DNA of 38,230 nucleotides, from NCBI GenBank assembly GCA_964541155.1, contig CAZIPC010000010.1:1-38230 (forward strand). The letters are read 5' to 3'. Source of the stretch: UBA4416 sp964541155 (GTDB taxonomy: Bacteria > Bacteroidota > Bacteroidia > B-17B0 > Aurantibacillaceae). How positions within the stretch are numbered: position 1 is the stretch's first letter; each line of letters begins with the position of its first letter. Below the pieces are notes generated by a model that made no database searches, was not told the origin of the DNA, and saw only the letters and a program-made list of their open reading frames with translations. Made by a program: the position numbers and the translations under genes. Positions 16,597-25,010 of the stretch are shown here, piece after piece.

Positions 16597-16631
16597 CAAA
16601 ATTACGATAGGAATCTTAAGAGAATCTTAAG
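16597..16631 (-). promoter_or_regulatory. Promoter with TCTTAAG direct repeat (site B)
   Basis: On the plus strand TCTTAAG occurs at 16614-16620 and 16625-16631, 11 bp apart. The -7 box on the minus strand is TAATTTTG (16604-16597). The first half-site starts exactly 10 bp from the box, as at the five other sites. The repeat replaces the -33 region, as expected for an OmpR/PhoB-type activator. Confidence 0.8.
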
Positions 16632-16669
16632 GCGTTTAATTTAATGTCATTAATTCCACTTTAATAGGT

Positions 16670-17374
16670 TTAGATACTATTTTCAAGTACATCTACTAAG
16701 CTCAAATCCATTGAGGCTAATATTTCTCCTATTTTTATATCCTTATTTTTTGCAGCAGTTTCAAGACCTTCAAACAGATATTCGAAAGAATCTTTCAAAT
16801 TATTGTCCTTTATTTCCGGACTTAATGAAGCCCATACTGTCTTAACATTAGCAGTAGTTTGTTGAACCAATTGCCAGTCAATTTTTTCCTGATTTAAAAG
16901 AGATAAAATCTTAAACCCCATATAATCTAAATGTTCGATTCTAATTTGATTTTCGATTTTATTTGCATCTATAAAATTACTGGTGTTACTTTCAAAAATA
17001 TCAGAGGATGCCAATGCAACTTGATCATATTTTTTCTGCTTAATTAACTCCTTTAATTTGTCTACTTGAGTTGAAAAGGATTTCATGCCTTCAGCAGTTA
17101 GATTTTTTTCAAACATACCTTCTTTCAATACTGCTTCAACTTTTTCAAGAGATTTGTTTATTCCTTCTTCGTTTTTATCCAAGGCAAATTCTGTCATGTC
17201 TTCAAATGGCGAAAGAACCTGGTCTAGATTTTCAAAAACAACTTGGTTTGGGTTTTCGTTCACTTCGGTTTTTGCAACTTCTGCAACCGCTTGTTTTGTT
17301 TCTTCATTTTTTTGCTGACATGCTTGAGAAAGCAACGTCACAGTTCCAAGAATTAAAATTGTTGAGCGTTTCAT
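16670..17374 (-). CDS. Helical lipoprotein, unknown function
   Basis: The 234-residue protein has a lipoprotein signal (ILILGTVTLLSQAC, lipid-bearing Cys at residue 19). The rest is predicted almost entirely helical, with segments like EGINKSLEKVEAVLKEGMFEKNLTAEGMKSFSTQVDKLKELIKQKKYDQVALASSDIFESN that suggest a periplasmic helical bundle of the general cytochrome c-562-like type, but no heme motif (CxxCH) is present. It lies between two PepSY-like genes, each with its own matching promoter, so the three are probably induced together. I do not recognise the family. Confidence 0.8.
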   Translation of the reverse strand: MKRSTILILGTVTLLSQACQQKNEETKQAVAEVAKTEVNENPNQVVFENLDQVLSPFEDMTEFALDKNEEGINKSLEKVEAVLKEGMFEKNLTAEGMKSFSTQVDKLKELIKQKKYDQVALASSDIFESNTSNFIDANKIENQIRIEHLDYMGFKILSLLNQEKIDWQLVQQTTANVKTVWASLSPEIKDNNLKDSFEYLFEGLETAAKNKDIKIGEILASMDLSLVDVLENSI

Positions 17375-17400
17375 TTTTCTGTTTTTTTATGATTATAAAG

Positions 17401-17435
17401 CAAAGGTGCAATTCGATTCTTAAGTAATTCTTTAG
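17401..17435 (-). promoter_or_regulatory. Promoter with TCTTAAG direct repeat (site C)
   Basis: TCTTAAG (17418-17424) and TCTTTAG (17429-17435) are 11 bp apart. The -7 box CACCTTTG (minus strand, 17408-17401) matches TAnnTTTG except at its second base, and the 10-bp offset is the same as at the other sites. It drives the helical lipoprotein gene at 17374. Confidence 0.75.
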
Positions 17436-17446
17436 TTGAATAATAA

Positions 17447-17866
17447 CTACTTTAAAATATTTCCTTTATCATCGAAAATTAAATCTGCTTTTTCAATTTC
17501 AACTTCATACTTTATAAGCCCTTCACCTGTGGTTATTTTTGCAACTTCATCTATATTTTTATCTGAATAATTAGTTTTTAAATATTCGGTAATAGAATTT
17601 GGTAAAGAACTCTCTTCGATTTCTTGTTCGGTTTTTAATAATTTACCTTTAGAACTGAATGTCGCAGACGATTCAACACCATTTAATTCAAATTCAGCTT
17701 CATAGCCTCCATCATTTTCCTTGTCCCAAGATTCTACTGTTGCTTCTTTGAAGTTAGCTTTAAATGCTTCGGTAATTTCTACTGGAATACCTGATTCGTC
17801 CACATTTTGCTTACATCCCATCAATATGGTAATTCCAATTACTGTTGTAGTAAATAGTTTTTTCAT
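17447..17866 (-). CDS. PepSY-like lipoprotein
   Basis: The start is set at the internal Met (17864-17866). It gives a clean lipoprotein signal (MKKLFTTTVIGITILMGC), and an upstream in-frame Met at 17899 would lie inside the promoter. The 139-residue product repeats the PepSY-like pattern twice: IPVEITEAFKANFKEATVESWDKENDGGYEAEFELNGVESSATFSSKGKLLKTEQEI, and LPNSITEYLKTNYSDKNIDEVAKITTGEGLIKYEVEIEKAD with FDDKGNILK at the end. It is a close relative of the gene at 16092 but is membrane anchored by lipid. It carries its own promoter of the shared type. Confidence 0.88.
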   Translation of the reverse strand: MKKLFTTTVIGITILMGCKQNVDESGIPVEITEAFKANFKEATVESWDKENDGGYEAEFELNGVESSATFSSKGKLLKTEQEIEESSLPNSITEYLKTNYSDKNIDEVAKITTGEGLIKYEVEIEKADLIFDDKGNILK

Positions 17867-17883
17867 TTTAATTAATTTTTCAA

Positions 17884-17918
17884 TAAAAATATATTTCAAT
17901 TCTTAAGCAATTTTGAAG
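17884..17918 (-). promoter_or_regulatory. Promoter with TCTTAAG direct repeat (site D)
   Basis: TCTTAAG (17901-17907) is followed 11 bp on by a weaker half-site TTTGAAG (17912-17918). The -7-like box on the minus strand is TATTTTTA (17891-17884), 7 of 8 to consensus and at the same 10-bp offset. This is the weakest of the six sites. Confidence 0.6.
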
Positions 17919-17950
17919 ACTATTTCCTTTGGAAATAAAAGCCCCACTAT

Positions 17951-18373
17951 TTAATAAACAAGTTTAGTTTTATTAATCGTTTCAAACTCTGCTATTCTCT
18001 TTTTTATCCAAGATAAAGCATCCCTTTTGGTTTTAAAATACTCAATTGGTATAGGAGGTTTAATGTTATTCTTAAAAAAGTGGGTAGTTAATCTATTCGC
18101 TAAATTATAACTATAGTGTGCAGCAGCAATTCTATTCCCAAATACTTCAGGACTTGCGGATAGCTTCAGTGTATCATTGTCTATTGTGAAATAATACTCA
18201 GCATCAATAAGAGCTGCGTAAGGTCTATTTTGAGTTAATTCTTTGATTATTTCGTAATGCTTTATTATTCCTTCCGAAGTCATTTCAACATCTTCAAAAA
18301 CCTTTATAAACAGAATACCATTATCACGATCGTAAAATAAATCTGCTACTGGTGAGATAGCTTTTTTTCTCAT
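17951..18373 (-). CDS. STAS/SpoIIAA-like domain protein
   Basis: The 140-residue cytoplasmic protein has the alternating strand-helix pattern of small STAS-like Bacteroidota proteins: ADLFYDRDNGILFIKVFEDVEMTSEGIIKHYEIIKEL, then YAALIDAEYYFTIDNDTLKLSASPEVFGNRIAAAHYSYNLANRLTTHFF, ending FKTKRDALSWIKKRI. The aspartate in ALIDAEYY sits where the regulatory loop of STAS domains lies. It starts 6 nt after the DUF4249 gene, so it is the last gene of the TonB receptor operon. A role in anti-anti-sigma-like signalling is possible but unproven. Confidence 0.6.
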   Translation of the reverse strand: MRKKAISPVADLFYDRDNGILFIKVFEDVEMTSEGIIKHYEIIKELTQNRPYAALIDAEYYFTIDNDTLKLSASPEVFGNRIAAAHYSYNLANRLTTHFFKNNIKPPIPIEYFKTKRDALSWIKKRIAEFETINKTKLVY

Positions 18374-18379
18374 AAATAA

Positions 18380-19276
18380 TTATTCAGGGTAAACAAAAAG
18401 AACAGAATCTGACACAACTGCTGAACCAAATACTCCAATGCAACCTTCAATTTTTGTTTTCAAAAAAACTGGTTCAACAAACGGATTCAATTGGGCTAAT
18501 TTCTGTCTATCAATATTATCATAAAACTCAGCAGAGTTTTTATCTAAAGACTGGACAAAAACATAGGCGGTATCATCTTGTTTGTGTTTATAAGCGGGCT
18601 CAATTACAAATTGTAGTGATTGTCCGTCAACTCCTTTATCAAAATATATTGAACGACCGAATTCTTTCACATGGAAGAAAGCACCGTTTGTGCAAGTACT
18701 ATGTATCAAGCCTAAGTTAGAAGCACCATAAACAGAACTATCAATCATCCTGTTCATTTGGAAACGGTAGAAATTCTCACTTCCGGCAATATCATTAAAA
18801 TTTACAATTACGCCTTCATGTTCACCATAAACATCATGGAAGGAGTGAACAAAAGATGTTGAACTAATACTTACTTGAGGCTCATTAATGGTTGTAGTGG
18901 CAGTGTAAGTTTTACCACTATAGGTAACGGATAAGTAGTAAGTTTGACCTATTTGTGCTGCTATTGATCCTTTGTAGAATGGAACCCATCTGCACCTGAA
19001 GTTATCAAATACAGAATCCGCAACTAAATTATCTGTTGAATTTCCAGTTATTGTAACTACCGCCCCTCTTGCGAATAATTGTTGTGGTGATGTGTTTGGG
19101 CTAAAAAATGGAACACTTGTACTTAAAAACAATTGCGGTACTTTTCCCGGATATAAAATACACTCAATTGATAACTGACTATCGTATTGAAGTGGCTTTA
19201 GTTTTATATCCTTTTGACAAGAGTATATCAATAATGATAGTAGCAAAACTGATAATAATTTCAAAGTAGTTTTCAT
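18380..19276 (-). CDS. DUF4249 lipoprotein paired with TonB receptor
   Basis: The 298-residue protein has a lipoprotein signal (LKLLSVLLLSLLIYSC, Cys at residue 20). The following sequence matches the DUF4249 pattern: SQLSIECILYPGKVPQLFLSTSVPFF, GAVVTITGN, and YYLSVTYSGKTYTATTTI, a beta-rich fold with Ig-like N-terminal part. DUF4249 lipoproteins are encoded next to TonB receptors in Bacteroidota and probably form a surface partner as SusD does for SusC. Here the receptor gene ends 3 nt upstream. The substrate is unknown; no SusD-like helical repeat is present. Confidence 0.85.
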   Translation of the reverse strand: MKTTLKLLSVLLLSLLIYSCQKDIKLKPLQYDSQLSIECILYPGKVPQLFLSTSVPFFSPNTSPQQLFARGAVVTITGNSTDNLVADSVFDNFRCRWVPFYKGSIAAQIGQTYYLSVTYSGKTYTATTTINEPQVSISSTSFVHSFHDVYGEHEGVIVNFNDIAGSENFYRFQMNRMIDSSVYGASNLGLIHSTCTNGAFFHVKEFGRSIYFDKGVDGQSLQFVIEPAYKHKQDDTAYVFVQSLDKNSAEFYDNIDRQKLAQLNPFVEPVFLKTKIEGCIGVFGSAVVSDSVLFVYPE

Positions 19277-19279
19277 CTC

Positions 19280-21577
19280 TTAGAATTTAAAATTATAGGT
19301 TACACTTGGAATGATTGGTAAAAGCGATACTTGCTTTGCTTGTGGTTCTTGCGTTACAGGATCAACAGTCAAATAAACGAAGTACGGGTTTCTGTGACTA
19401 TAAACATTGTAGATACTAAACACCCATTCTGATACAAAGGGAACTTTTCCTTTAAATAGAGTTTTATTTTTGCGATAGGTCGCTCCAATATCTAAACGAT
19501 GGTAAGGATTTAGGCGATAGTTATTTCTTTTATCGTAAACATAATACACGCCATCGTACAAACTTCCCCCGTCTGCAACATTAACTCTTCCAACAGGCAA
19601 TGTATAAGCACTTCCTGTTGAAAATACAAAGTCAGCAGACAAAGTCCAACGCTTACTTAGTTCATATGTTCCTACAACTGAAAGCACATGCCTTCTGTCA
19701 TATTTGAATGGGAATGTTTCACCGTAATTTAAATCTTTAAATTTCTGATTCGTCCATGATAAAGTATATGCCAACCATCCGGTTAGCTTGCCAACATTTT
19801 TCTTTACAAAAAATTCAGCTCCATAACTCCAGCCCTTTCCAAAAACAAGTGAACTATCAATGTTGGTTTGTTCAAGTAATTGTGTCCCCTCTTTGAAAGC
19901 TACTTGATTTTGCATTGTTTTATAGTACACTTCCACGCTTGCTTCATATTTATTTTCCTTAAAATTTCTGAAATAACCCAATGCATACTGCTCTGATCTT
20001 TCAGGCTTAGTAATATTGCTTGAAGGAATCCATAGATCAAATGGAAGCGATGCACTTGAACTTGGAACGATATGCAAAAATTGATTCATTACAGTATAAG
20101 CTGCCTTTAATGAAGATGATGAGTCAACAGAAACTTTTAGTGTTGCACGAGGTTCCCAAGTGTAATATGAGACATTTTTAGTGATAAAGGCAGGAGTTCT
20201 TATCCCTGCGTTTAAAGCAATTCGTTTTGTGATTGTATATTCATCATTAATGTAAATAGCCATTTCATTTGAATAGCGTGGAGGAATTTGATTAGTTTTA
20301 ATTGTTGCCAATTGCAAGTTCTTGGGAATCTTGTCAGATTTACCTCTTGATGTAAAAGTATGGTAAGTGTAATTAGCACCAAACATTATTTTATGTTTGC
20401 TATTCGGATAATATTGAAATTCTGCTTTTGCATTTTGGTCATTAATTCCTGAATATACCTGAGCATAGTATTTACCTTGTACAGTAGACAAATTCAACAA
20501 GTAAGTGTTGTATATAATAGAAGTGTTGACAAACAACTTTTGACCGAATAAATGATTCCAACGTAATGTCGCTGTGGAATTACCGAACTTAATACCATAG
20601 TTTATGCTACTTGCTTCAGTGTATCCCGCTTTGTCATTTCCTTTGAAGGCACTTAAAAATAATCGATCACGTTTTGAAACCTGCCAATTTATTTTTGCAT
20701 TCAGATCATAAAAATTGTAGGTAGTTGTTATTCCTTTTGGGAGAAATGGTTTTATAAGCAAATCCAAATAGGTTCTGCGTGCTGAAATGATAAAGGAAGC
20801 TTTCTCTTTTACAATCGGACCTTCAATTGTAAGGTTGGATGAAATTATTCCTATACCTCCTTCAACCTTATACTTTTGATTATTTCCCTCTTTCATAGTG
20901 ATATCAAGAATTGATGACAACCTGCCTCCGTATTGGGCAGGAAAACCACCTTTGATAAGCGTTACGTTATTTAAAGCTCTTGTATTGAAAGTTGAGAAAA
21001 GTCCAAACAAGTGATTTGGATTATAAACAACCGCCTCATCTAACTGAACAAGATTTTGGTCAGAATTTCCGCCACGAACAAAGAAGCCAGTTGTCCCTTC
21101 ATTACCCGATTGCACACCGGGTAAAAGTTGTACTACTTTCAGCACATCGGTTTCACCAAGTATTGCAGGCAGTTCTTTAATTTTTTGAATAGGAATATCG
21201 ATTACTCCCATTTGTGGCTTCTGTACATTCTCATCTGATTTCTTAGCTGTAACAGTAACTTCTGATAAATGATTTGAAGACGGGAGTAGCTTAATATTTA
21301 GTTCTATGTTTTGGGTTAGCACTACTTTTTTGATTTGTGCAGTATATCCTAAGAATGAGAATACTAATCCCGTGCTATCACCTTTGGGTAGGGTGAGTGA
21401 ATAAAAACCATAGGTATTAGCTGATGCACCCGATTTCGTTTTGGTAGCGTACACAGTTGCGCCAATTAGTGTTTCTCCCGTTTCAGCATCTTTTATGTAC
21501 CCACTTATCGTAACATTTTGAGAAAAGGAAAGCAATGGCAGTAAAAACATTACTGCTAAAATTTTGGAATGTTTCAT
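19280..21577 (-). CDS. TonB-dependent outer-membrane receptor with CarboxypepD_reg-like N-terminus
   Basis: The internal Met at 21575-21577 is chosen because it opens a standard signal peptide (MKHSKILAVMFLLPLLSFSQ); an upstream Met adds 15 residues with no role. The 765-residue protein has a carboxypeptidase-regulatory-like domain (~20-105, VTISGYIKDAETGETLIGATVYA), a plug (~120-230, with LPAILGETDVLKVVQLLPGVQSGNEGTTGFFVRGGNSDQNLVQLDEA), and a 22-strand barrel ending in Phe (SVTYNFKF). It imports an unknown ligand across the outer membrane using TonB energy. It is co-transcribed with the DUF4249 and STAS-like genes. It has no match to the two promoter motifs of the neighbouring regulon. Confidence 0.93.
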   Translation of the reverse strand: MKHSKILAVMFLLPLLSFSQNVTISGYIKDAETGETLIGATVYATKTKSGASANTYGFYSLTLPKGDSTGLVFSFLGYTAQIKKVVLTQNIELNIKLLPSSNHLSEVTVTAKKSDENVQKPQMGVIDIPIQKIKELPAILGETDVLKVVQLLPGVQSGNEGTTGFFVRGGNSDQNLVQLDEAVVYNPNHLFGLFSTFNTRALNNVTLIKGGFPAQYGGRLSSILDITMKEGNNQKYKVEGGIGIISSNLTIEGPIVKEKASFIISARRTYLDLLIKPFLPKGITTTYNFYDLNAKINWQVSKRDRLFLSAFKGNDKAGYTEASSINYGIKFGNSTATLRWNHLFGQKLFVNTSIIYNTYLLNLSTVQGKYYAQVYSGINDQNAKAEFQYYPNSKHKIMFGANYTYHTFTSRGKSDKIPKNLQLATIKTNQIPPRYSNEMAIYINDEYTITKRIALNAGIRTPAFITKNVSYYTWEPRATLKVSVDSSSSLKAAYTVMNQFLHIVPSSSASLPFDLWIPSSNITKPERSEQYALGYFRNFKENKYEASVEVYYKTMQNQVAFKEGTQLLEQTNIDSSLVFGKGWSYGAEFFVKKNVGKLTGWLAYTLSWTNQKFKDLNYGETFPFKYDRRHVLSVVGTYELSKRWTLSADFVFSTGSAYTLPVGRVNVADGGSLYDGVYYVYDKRNNYRLNPYHRLDIGATYRKNKTLFKGKVPFVSEWVFSIYNVYSHRNPYFVYLTVDPVTQEPQAKQVSLLPIIPSVTYNFKF

Positions 21578-21612
21578 AAGTAAAAAACGAAATGTTTGAA
21601 TTATTATTAAAG

Positions 21613-21677
21613 TCAGGGGCAAAACGATTTGAAATAGAATAAGCTATATTACATAACGAATGAGTATGCCCCTGACA
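21613..21677. repeat. 10-bp inverted repeat upstream of the TonB receptor
   Basis: GTCAGGGGCA (21613-21622) and TGCCCCTGAC (21668-21677) are exact complements 45 bp apart. They bracket the region upstream of the receptor start at 21577 and are unusually G+C-rich for this DNA. This could be a looped operator, or a long hairpin in the 3' leader of the gene at 21735. Confidence 0.5.
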
Positions 21678-21734
21678 GTTTTTGAAGTTTCTATGAGCTA
21701 TTTATTTAGCAACAATCAATGCTTTTATTATTTG

Positions 21735-23051
21735 TTATTGTGCAATTAAACGACCCGTGCCAACAACAGTTGAAGCACTATAAATTTTGTAAAAATAAAT
21801 CCCATCCATTAAATCACCCCGATCAATGGTAATTTTGCCAGCTACAAAATCGTTTCTTTTCATAATACTCCTTCCTTGAATATCTGTTATCTCAACCGAA
21901 AGATTAGTTAAACTATTGCTTTCAGAAATTATAGCTAATGTTACTTGATTTGCGAACGGATTAGGAAATACGTTGATTGCTGATCCTTTAGCGTAATCAT
22001 TGTTTTTAATTCCTGTAAATGTTCCTGCCCATTTAAACATGCCACCAACAGTGGAACTTGTATTAATACTTCCTGACCAACCAGTTGTAGCATTTATAAA
22101 AGCGACCGATGAATGATCCAGCAGGTCAATATTTGTCCATGTATTACCATTGTCAATGCTATACGAAGATCCATTTGTACTTGCGCCCAGTGCAGTGCTA
22201 CCTACACTGATATATGTTCCGATTGTCCCGGGTACAAATTTTAAATCTGTCCCATACAAATTGCCAGTAAATGTAAGTGCTGTCCATGTCACTCCACCAT
22301 CGGTTGTTTTATTCAACAAAACACCGTCAGTTGCAATTCCGTTATTCGCATCTTTAAATGCTACTCGGGTAACGCTTGTTAGCCCTGTGGTCACCACAGT
22401 CCAATTAAGTCCCTTATTAATCGATTTGTAAACCCTTCCGTTTGAAGTTCCAAACCAGATTGTATTGCCAATTACTGAATAGCTATTTTCGAATCCTGCT
22501 TCTGCAATTGTATTAGCCGGAATATTTCCTGAAGAAACTCTTGTCCAGTTTGAACCACCATTTAAAGTCGTATAAATTTCCCAATATCCTGTATTTGAAT
22601 CGCCAACACAAACCCCATTGTTTTTATCAAACATATAAATAAAATCTGTTGATCCATTCGGTGAAGCAAAGGTGGCTGAGGTTTGATGACTCCATGATGT
22701 ACCGCCATTATTTGTTCTATAAATTGCTCCACCACCTGTATTGTTGTCAAGCATTGAAACCCATGCAGTATCTTTATTATAACCAAAAATTGAAGATATA
22801 TCCAAGGCAGAAGCTCCCGTAACATTTCCTGGAGTCCAGGTGGTGCCTCCATTAATTGTGCGTGTAAATTTATTTACGGAAGTTGCTCCAGCCGTGTCAA
22901 CAGCAGATGCCCACACATCAGTTGCATTTACAATTGAGACACAGTTTACTCCATAGGAATTACTAAATCCTGAGGCTTGCGAAACCCATTGTGCTTTCAT
23001 ATACGTTGTAAATAAAGCTAAACTGAAGAAAATAATAATTTTTGTTTTCAT
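21735..23051 (-). CDS. Type IX-secreted Ycf48/BNR-repeat protein
   Basis: The 438-residue protein has a signal peptide (IIIFFSLALFTTYMKAQ) and a beta-propeller made of BNR/Ycf48-like repeats, seen in units such as GGTTWTPGNVTGASALD, YRTNNGGTSWSHQTSATF, YTTLNGGSNWTRVSSG, YKSINKGLNWTVVTTG, and NKTTDGGVTWTALTF. The C-terminal ~80 residues are a type A sorting domain (INVFPNPFANQVTLAII... DGIYFYKIYSASTVVGTGRLIAQ), so it is exported across the outer membrane. It starts 28 bp after the PepSY-like gene at 23080 and probably shares that gene's ECF-type promoter. No glycosidase catalytic residues are evident. Confidence 0.88.
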   Translation of the reverse strand: MKTKIIIFFSLALFTTYMKAQWVSQASGFSNSYGVNCVSIVNATDVWASAVDTAGATSVNKFTRTINGGTTWTPGNVTGASALDISSIFGYNKDTAWVSMLDNNTGGGAIYRTNNGGTSWSHQTSATFASPNGSTDFIYMFDKNNGVCVGDSNTGYWEIYTTLNGGSNWTRVSSGNIPANTIAEAGFENSYSVIGNTIWFGTSNGRVYKSINKGLNWTVVTTGLTSVTRVAFKDANNGIATDGVLLNKTTDGGVTWTALTFTGNLYGTDLKFVPGTIGTYISVGSTALGASTNGSSYSIDNGNTWTNIDLLDHSSVAFINATTGWSGSINTSSTVGGMFKWAGTFTGIKNNDYAKGSAINVFPNPFANQVTLAIISESNSLTNLSVEITDIQGRSIMKRNDFVAGKITIDRGDLMDGIYFYKIYSASTVVGTGRLIAQ

Positions 23052-23079
23052 ATGATTTTTTTAATTGGTTAATATAATG

Positions 23080-23448
23080 TTAGTCTCCTCCTTCAAGTTC
23101 GCAGCGGCACCCTTTCTCATTGTTACTGTCTTGGTGTTCGCCATCTTGATTATTATCACTGTCTTCTTTTACAAAGCTTCCATCGTTATTAAACTGGGCT
23201 AAATTCTTAACTCCATTTCGCGTGAACTCAGCACAATAACCGTTATTATCCTTGTTAAACCAAGTTGTTACATTTTCATTTGGATATTGTTTCGCAAACC
23301 CATCCTTAACCACTTGCGGTACTGTTTCTGAACTAACCGTTGCACAAGGTTTGTCTTTATGCTTTTTCTCAAACGGGTTTAAGTTTTCCATTTTTTGACA
23401 CGATGTAATTATCATTACAAATAGTCCAATTAAAGTTAAATTTTTCAT
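23080..23448 (-). CDS. PepSY-like lipoprotein with Cys/Asp-rich tail
   Basis: The 122-residue protein has a lipoprotein signal (LTLIGLFVMIITSC, Cys at residue 17). One PepSY-like half-domain (VPQVVKDGFAKQYPNENVTTWFNKDNNGYCAEFTRNGVKNLAQFNNDGSFVKE) follows, then an Asp/Asn-rich tail ending GCRCELEGGD. The single half-domain and the CxC near the end set it apart from the two-domain paralogues at 16092 and 17447. The CxC and acidic tail might bind a metal; this is inference. It is the first gene after the ECF-type promoter at 23476-23505. Confidence 0.8.
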   Translation of the reverse strand: MKNLTLIGLFVMIITSCQKMENLNPFEKKHKDKPCATVSSETVPQVVKDGFAKQYPNENVTTWFNKDNNGYCAEFTRNGVKNLAQFNNDGSFVKEDSDNNQDGEHQDSNNEKGCRCELEGGD

Positions 23449-23475
23449 TTTATTGTTTTTTGGTTTATAATTAAT

Positions 23476-23505
23476 TAGATAGGTTTTTTTTACGTTTGGT
23501 TGGGT
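23476..23505 (-). promoter_or_regulatory. ECF-type promoter upstream of the PepSY-like/BNR pair
   Basis: On the minus strand ACCCAACC (23505-23498) is followed after 14 nt by CCTATCTA (23483-23476). The same two boxes with the same spacing stand before the ECF sigma gene (25586-25615), and a close match stands before the DUF5686 gene. The start codon is 28 nt beyond the second box. Confidence 0.75.
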
Positions 23506-23587
23506 AGCGATTAAAAAAATAGACCGGAAACCAAGTCAATTGCTATGAAAAAAATAAACCCCCAAAAGCTCAGAATCCGGTCAAAAT

Positions 23588-25003
23588 CTATAAATGCCAA
23601 ATAAAACCTACGCCAAGTCCAAATGACAATGGTCTGGTTGTAATAGGAGTATTTTTATTTATGGGTGTAAGCGCCCCCCTAAAATTCGGTTCAACAAAAA
23701 CAGACAATTTTTTTATTAAATTGTACTTAATGCCAAGTCCCATAATCCCTGAGAAAAAATATTCATTTAATCCTTCTATTTTTGTAATTGTTTCCGTTTT
23801 GTAAGGTGTTTCAACAATTAGTTTTTCAGAAAGTAAAAAATTACAACTTAAACCAAGCTGACCATAATAGCTTAATTTTCGTTTAGTAATTTGATAATTA
23901 ATTGCCAATGGTACACTTAACATTTGTAACGATTGAGATGTATTCGAGTGAATTCTCAGGCTATCTCCTATCACTGGAGCAGGAGATTGATCTCTTGGAA
24001 GATCTGAAGTGCCATATGAAGTATTAAATTGATAGTGTACTGTACCATCAGTACTTGTTCCAGCATAAATTGTTTTAGGTTTTATCGTTTGAATTAACGA
24101 TGCGTAACTTAACCCTGTTCTTAAACTAATATTTTTATTCAAATCATAGCCTAGCAAAAAGCCACCACTATATGATAAATCAGGAACCTCCTGATTATTG
24201 TAATCACCTTCATTCTGATTATCATTGACATTATTGTCCTTCATATATTTTTGGGTGAAATCGGGTGAAAAGTAAGTAATAACAGAGAGTTTATTTTTTA
24301 CTTTGCTTTTTTGTATGCTATCAATCATTTCTCTTGTCAAGGTTGCAGTAATAGAATTGCTTGAAGGACTTAAGGTATTTATAAAAGCAGAAATAATAGT
24401 ACTGTCTTGATTAATTCCCTTAGTTATTGCACCTTCATTACTTATATCTGTAGTCGAATTGATGAGATCTGTTATTAGACCTGCTTTATTTGTATCGGGA
24501 ATTCTTAATGAGTTATTTTCCAAATCAACGAGATTATAATTATTATTGATGTAGGCAGTAACTGTGTTATTGTTTTTTTGCTTAACAAAGTCTTTCTTAT
24601 CCATTTCCGATTTTTGTAATTTAACTTCATTTTGCTGGAATTTTCTAGATTGTGTGGCATTTATATTATCTGACTTTTGAGACGGTGTTTCTTTTGTGTT
24701 TTTATCCGAATTTGGAAAACTAAGTAAGTTCTGCCGGGATGATTTTTCATGAAGGTTATTATTGGAAATTTCGCTTGAATTTAAATTCTTTAAATTAAAG
24801 ACATGATAAGCAAGGAAGGTACAGAGAATTATAATCAAGGCGCTTATAGCAATTCTCTGGCGGTAAATAACAGCTTTATCTCTCTTTTGATCTTTCTTAT
24901 CAAGATGGCTTTCTAACGTTTCCCAAATCTTACTTGAATGATTCATTTCTGAATCTTCAATCAAATCTTTAAACAAATTATCTATATCCTTTTCTGACTT
25001 CAT
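23588..25003 (-). CDS. Membrane-spanning outer-membrane-barrel-like protein, sigma factor partner
   Basis: The start is set at the Met at 25001-25003, 7 nt after the sigma factor stop codon; an upstream in-frame Met would overlap the sigma gene and add basic residues. The 471-residue protein has a short cytoplasmic N-terminus (residues 1-50, MKSEKDIDNLFKDLIED...), one membrane helix (51-69, IAISALIIILCTFLAYHVF), a ~190-residue Asn/Ser/Lys-rich linker, and a C-terminal beta-barrel-like part (~270-471, YSGGFLLGYDLNKNISLRTGLSYASL... LGVGFIWHL). The N-terminal region is where an anti-sigma function would reside. Such fused proteins often follow ECF sigma genes in Bacteroidota. Direct proof of anti-sigma activity is lacking. 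Confidence 0.75.
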   Translation of the reverse strand: MKSEKDIDNLFKDLIEDSEMNHSSKIWETLESHLDKKDQKRDKAVIYRQRIAISALIIILCTFLAYHVFNLKNLNSSEISNNNLHEKSSRQNLLSFPNSDKNTKETPSQKSDNINATQSRKFQQNEVKLQKSEMDKKDFVKQKNNNTVTAYINNNYNLVDLENNSLRIPDTNKAGLITDLINSTTDISNEGAITKGINQDSTIISAFINTLSPSSNSITATLTREMIDSIQKSKVKNKLSVITYFSPDFTQKYMKDNNVNDNQNEGDYNNQEVPDLSYSGGFLLGYDLNKNISLRTGLSYASLIQTIKPKTIYAGTSTDGTVHYQFNTSYGTSDLPRDQSPAPVIGDSLRIHSNTSQSLQMLSVPLAINYQITKRKLSYYGQLGLSCNFLLSEKLIVETPYKTETITKIEGLNEYFFSGIMGLGIKYNLIKKLSVFVEPNFRGALTPINKNTPITTRPLSFGLGVGFIWHL

Positions 25004-25010
25004 TGTCCTG

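Noticed and set aside
17867..17899. Longer start for the PepSY-like lipoprotein
   Set aside because: The region overlaps the promoter box at 17884-17891 and would hide the lipoprotein signal behind charged residues.
18380..21577. SusC/SusD polysaccharide uptake pair
   Set aside because: The lipoprotein is beta-rich DUF4249, not a helical SusD; no glycan enzymes are nearby.
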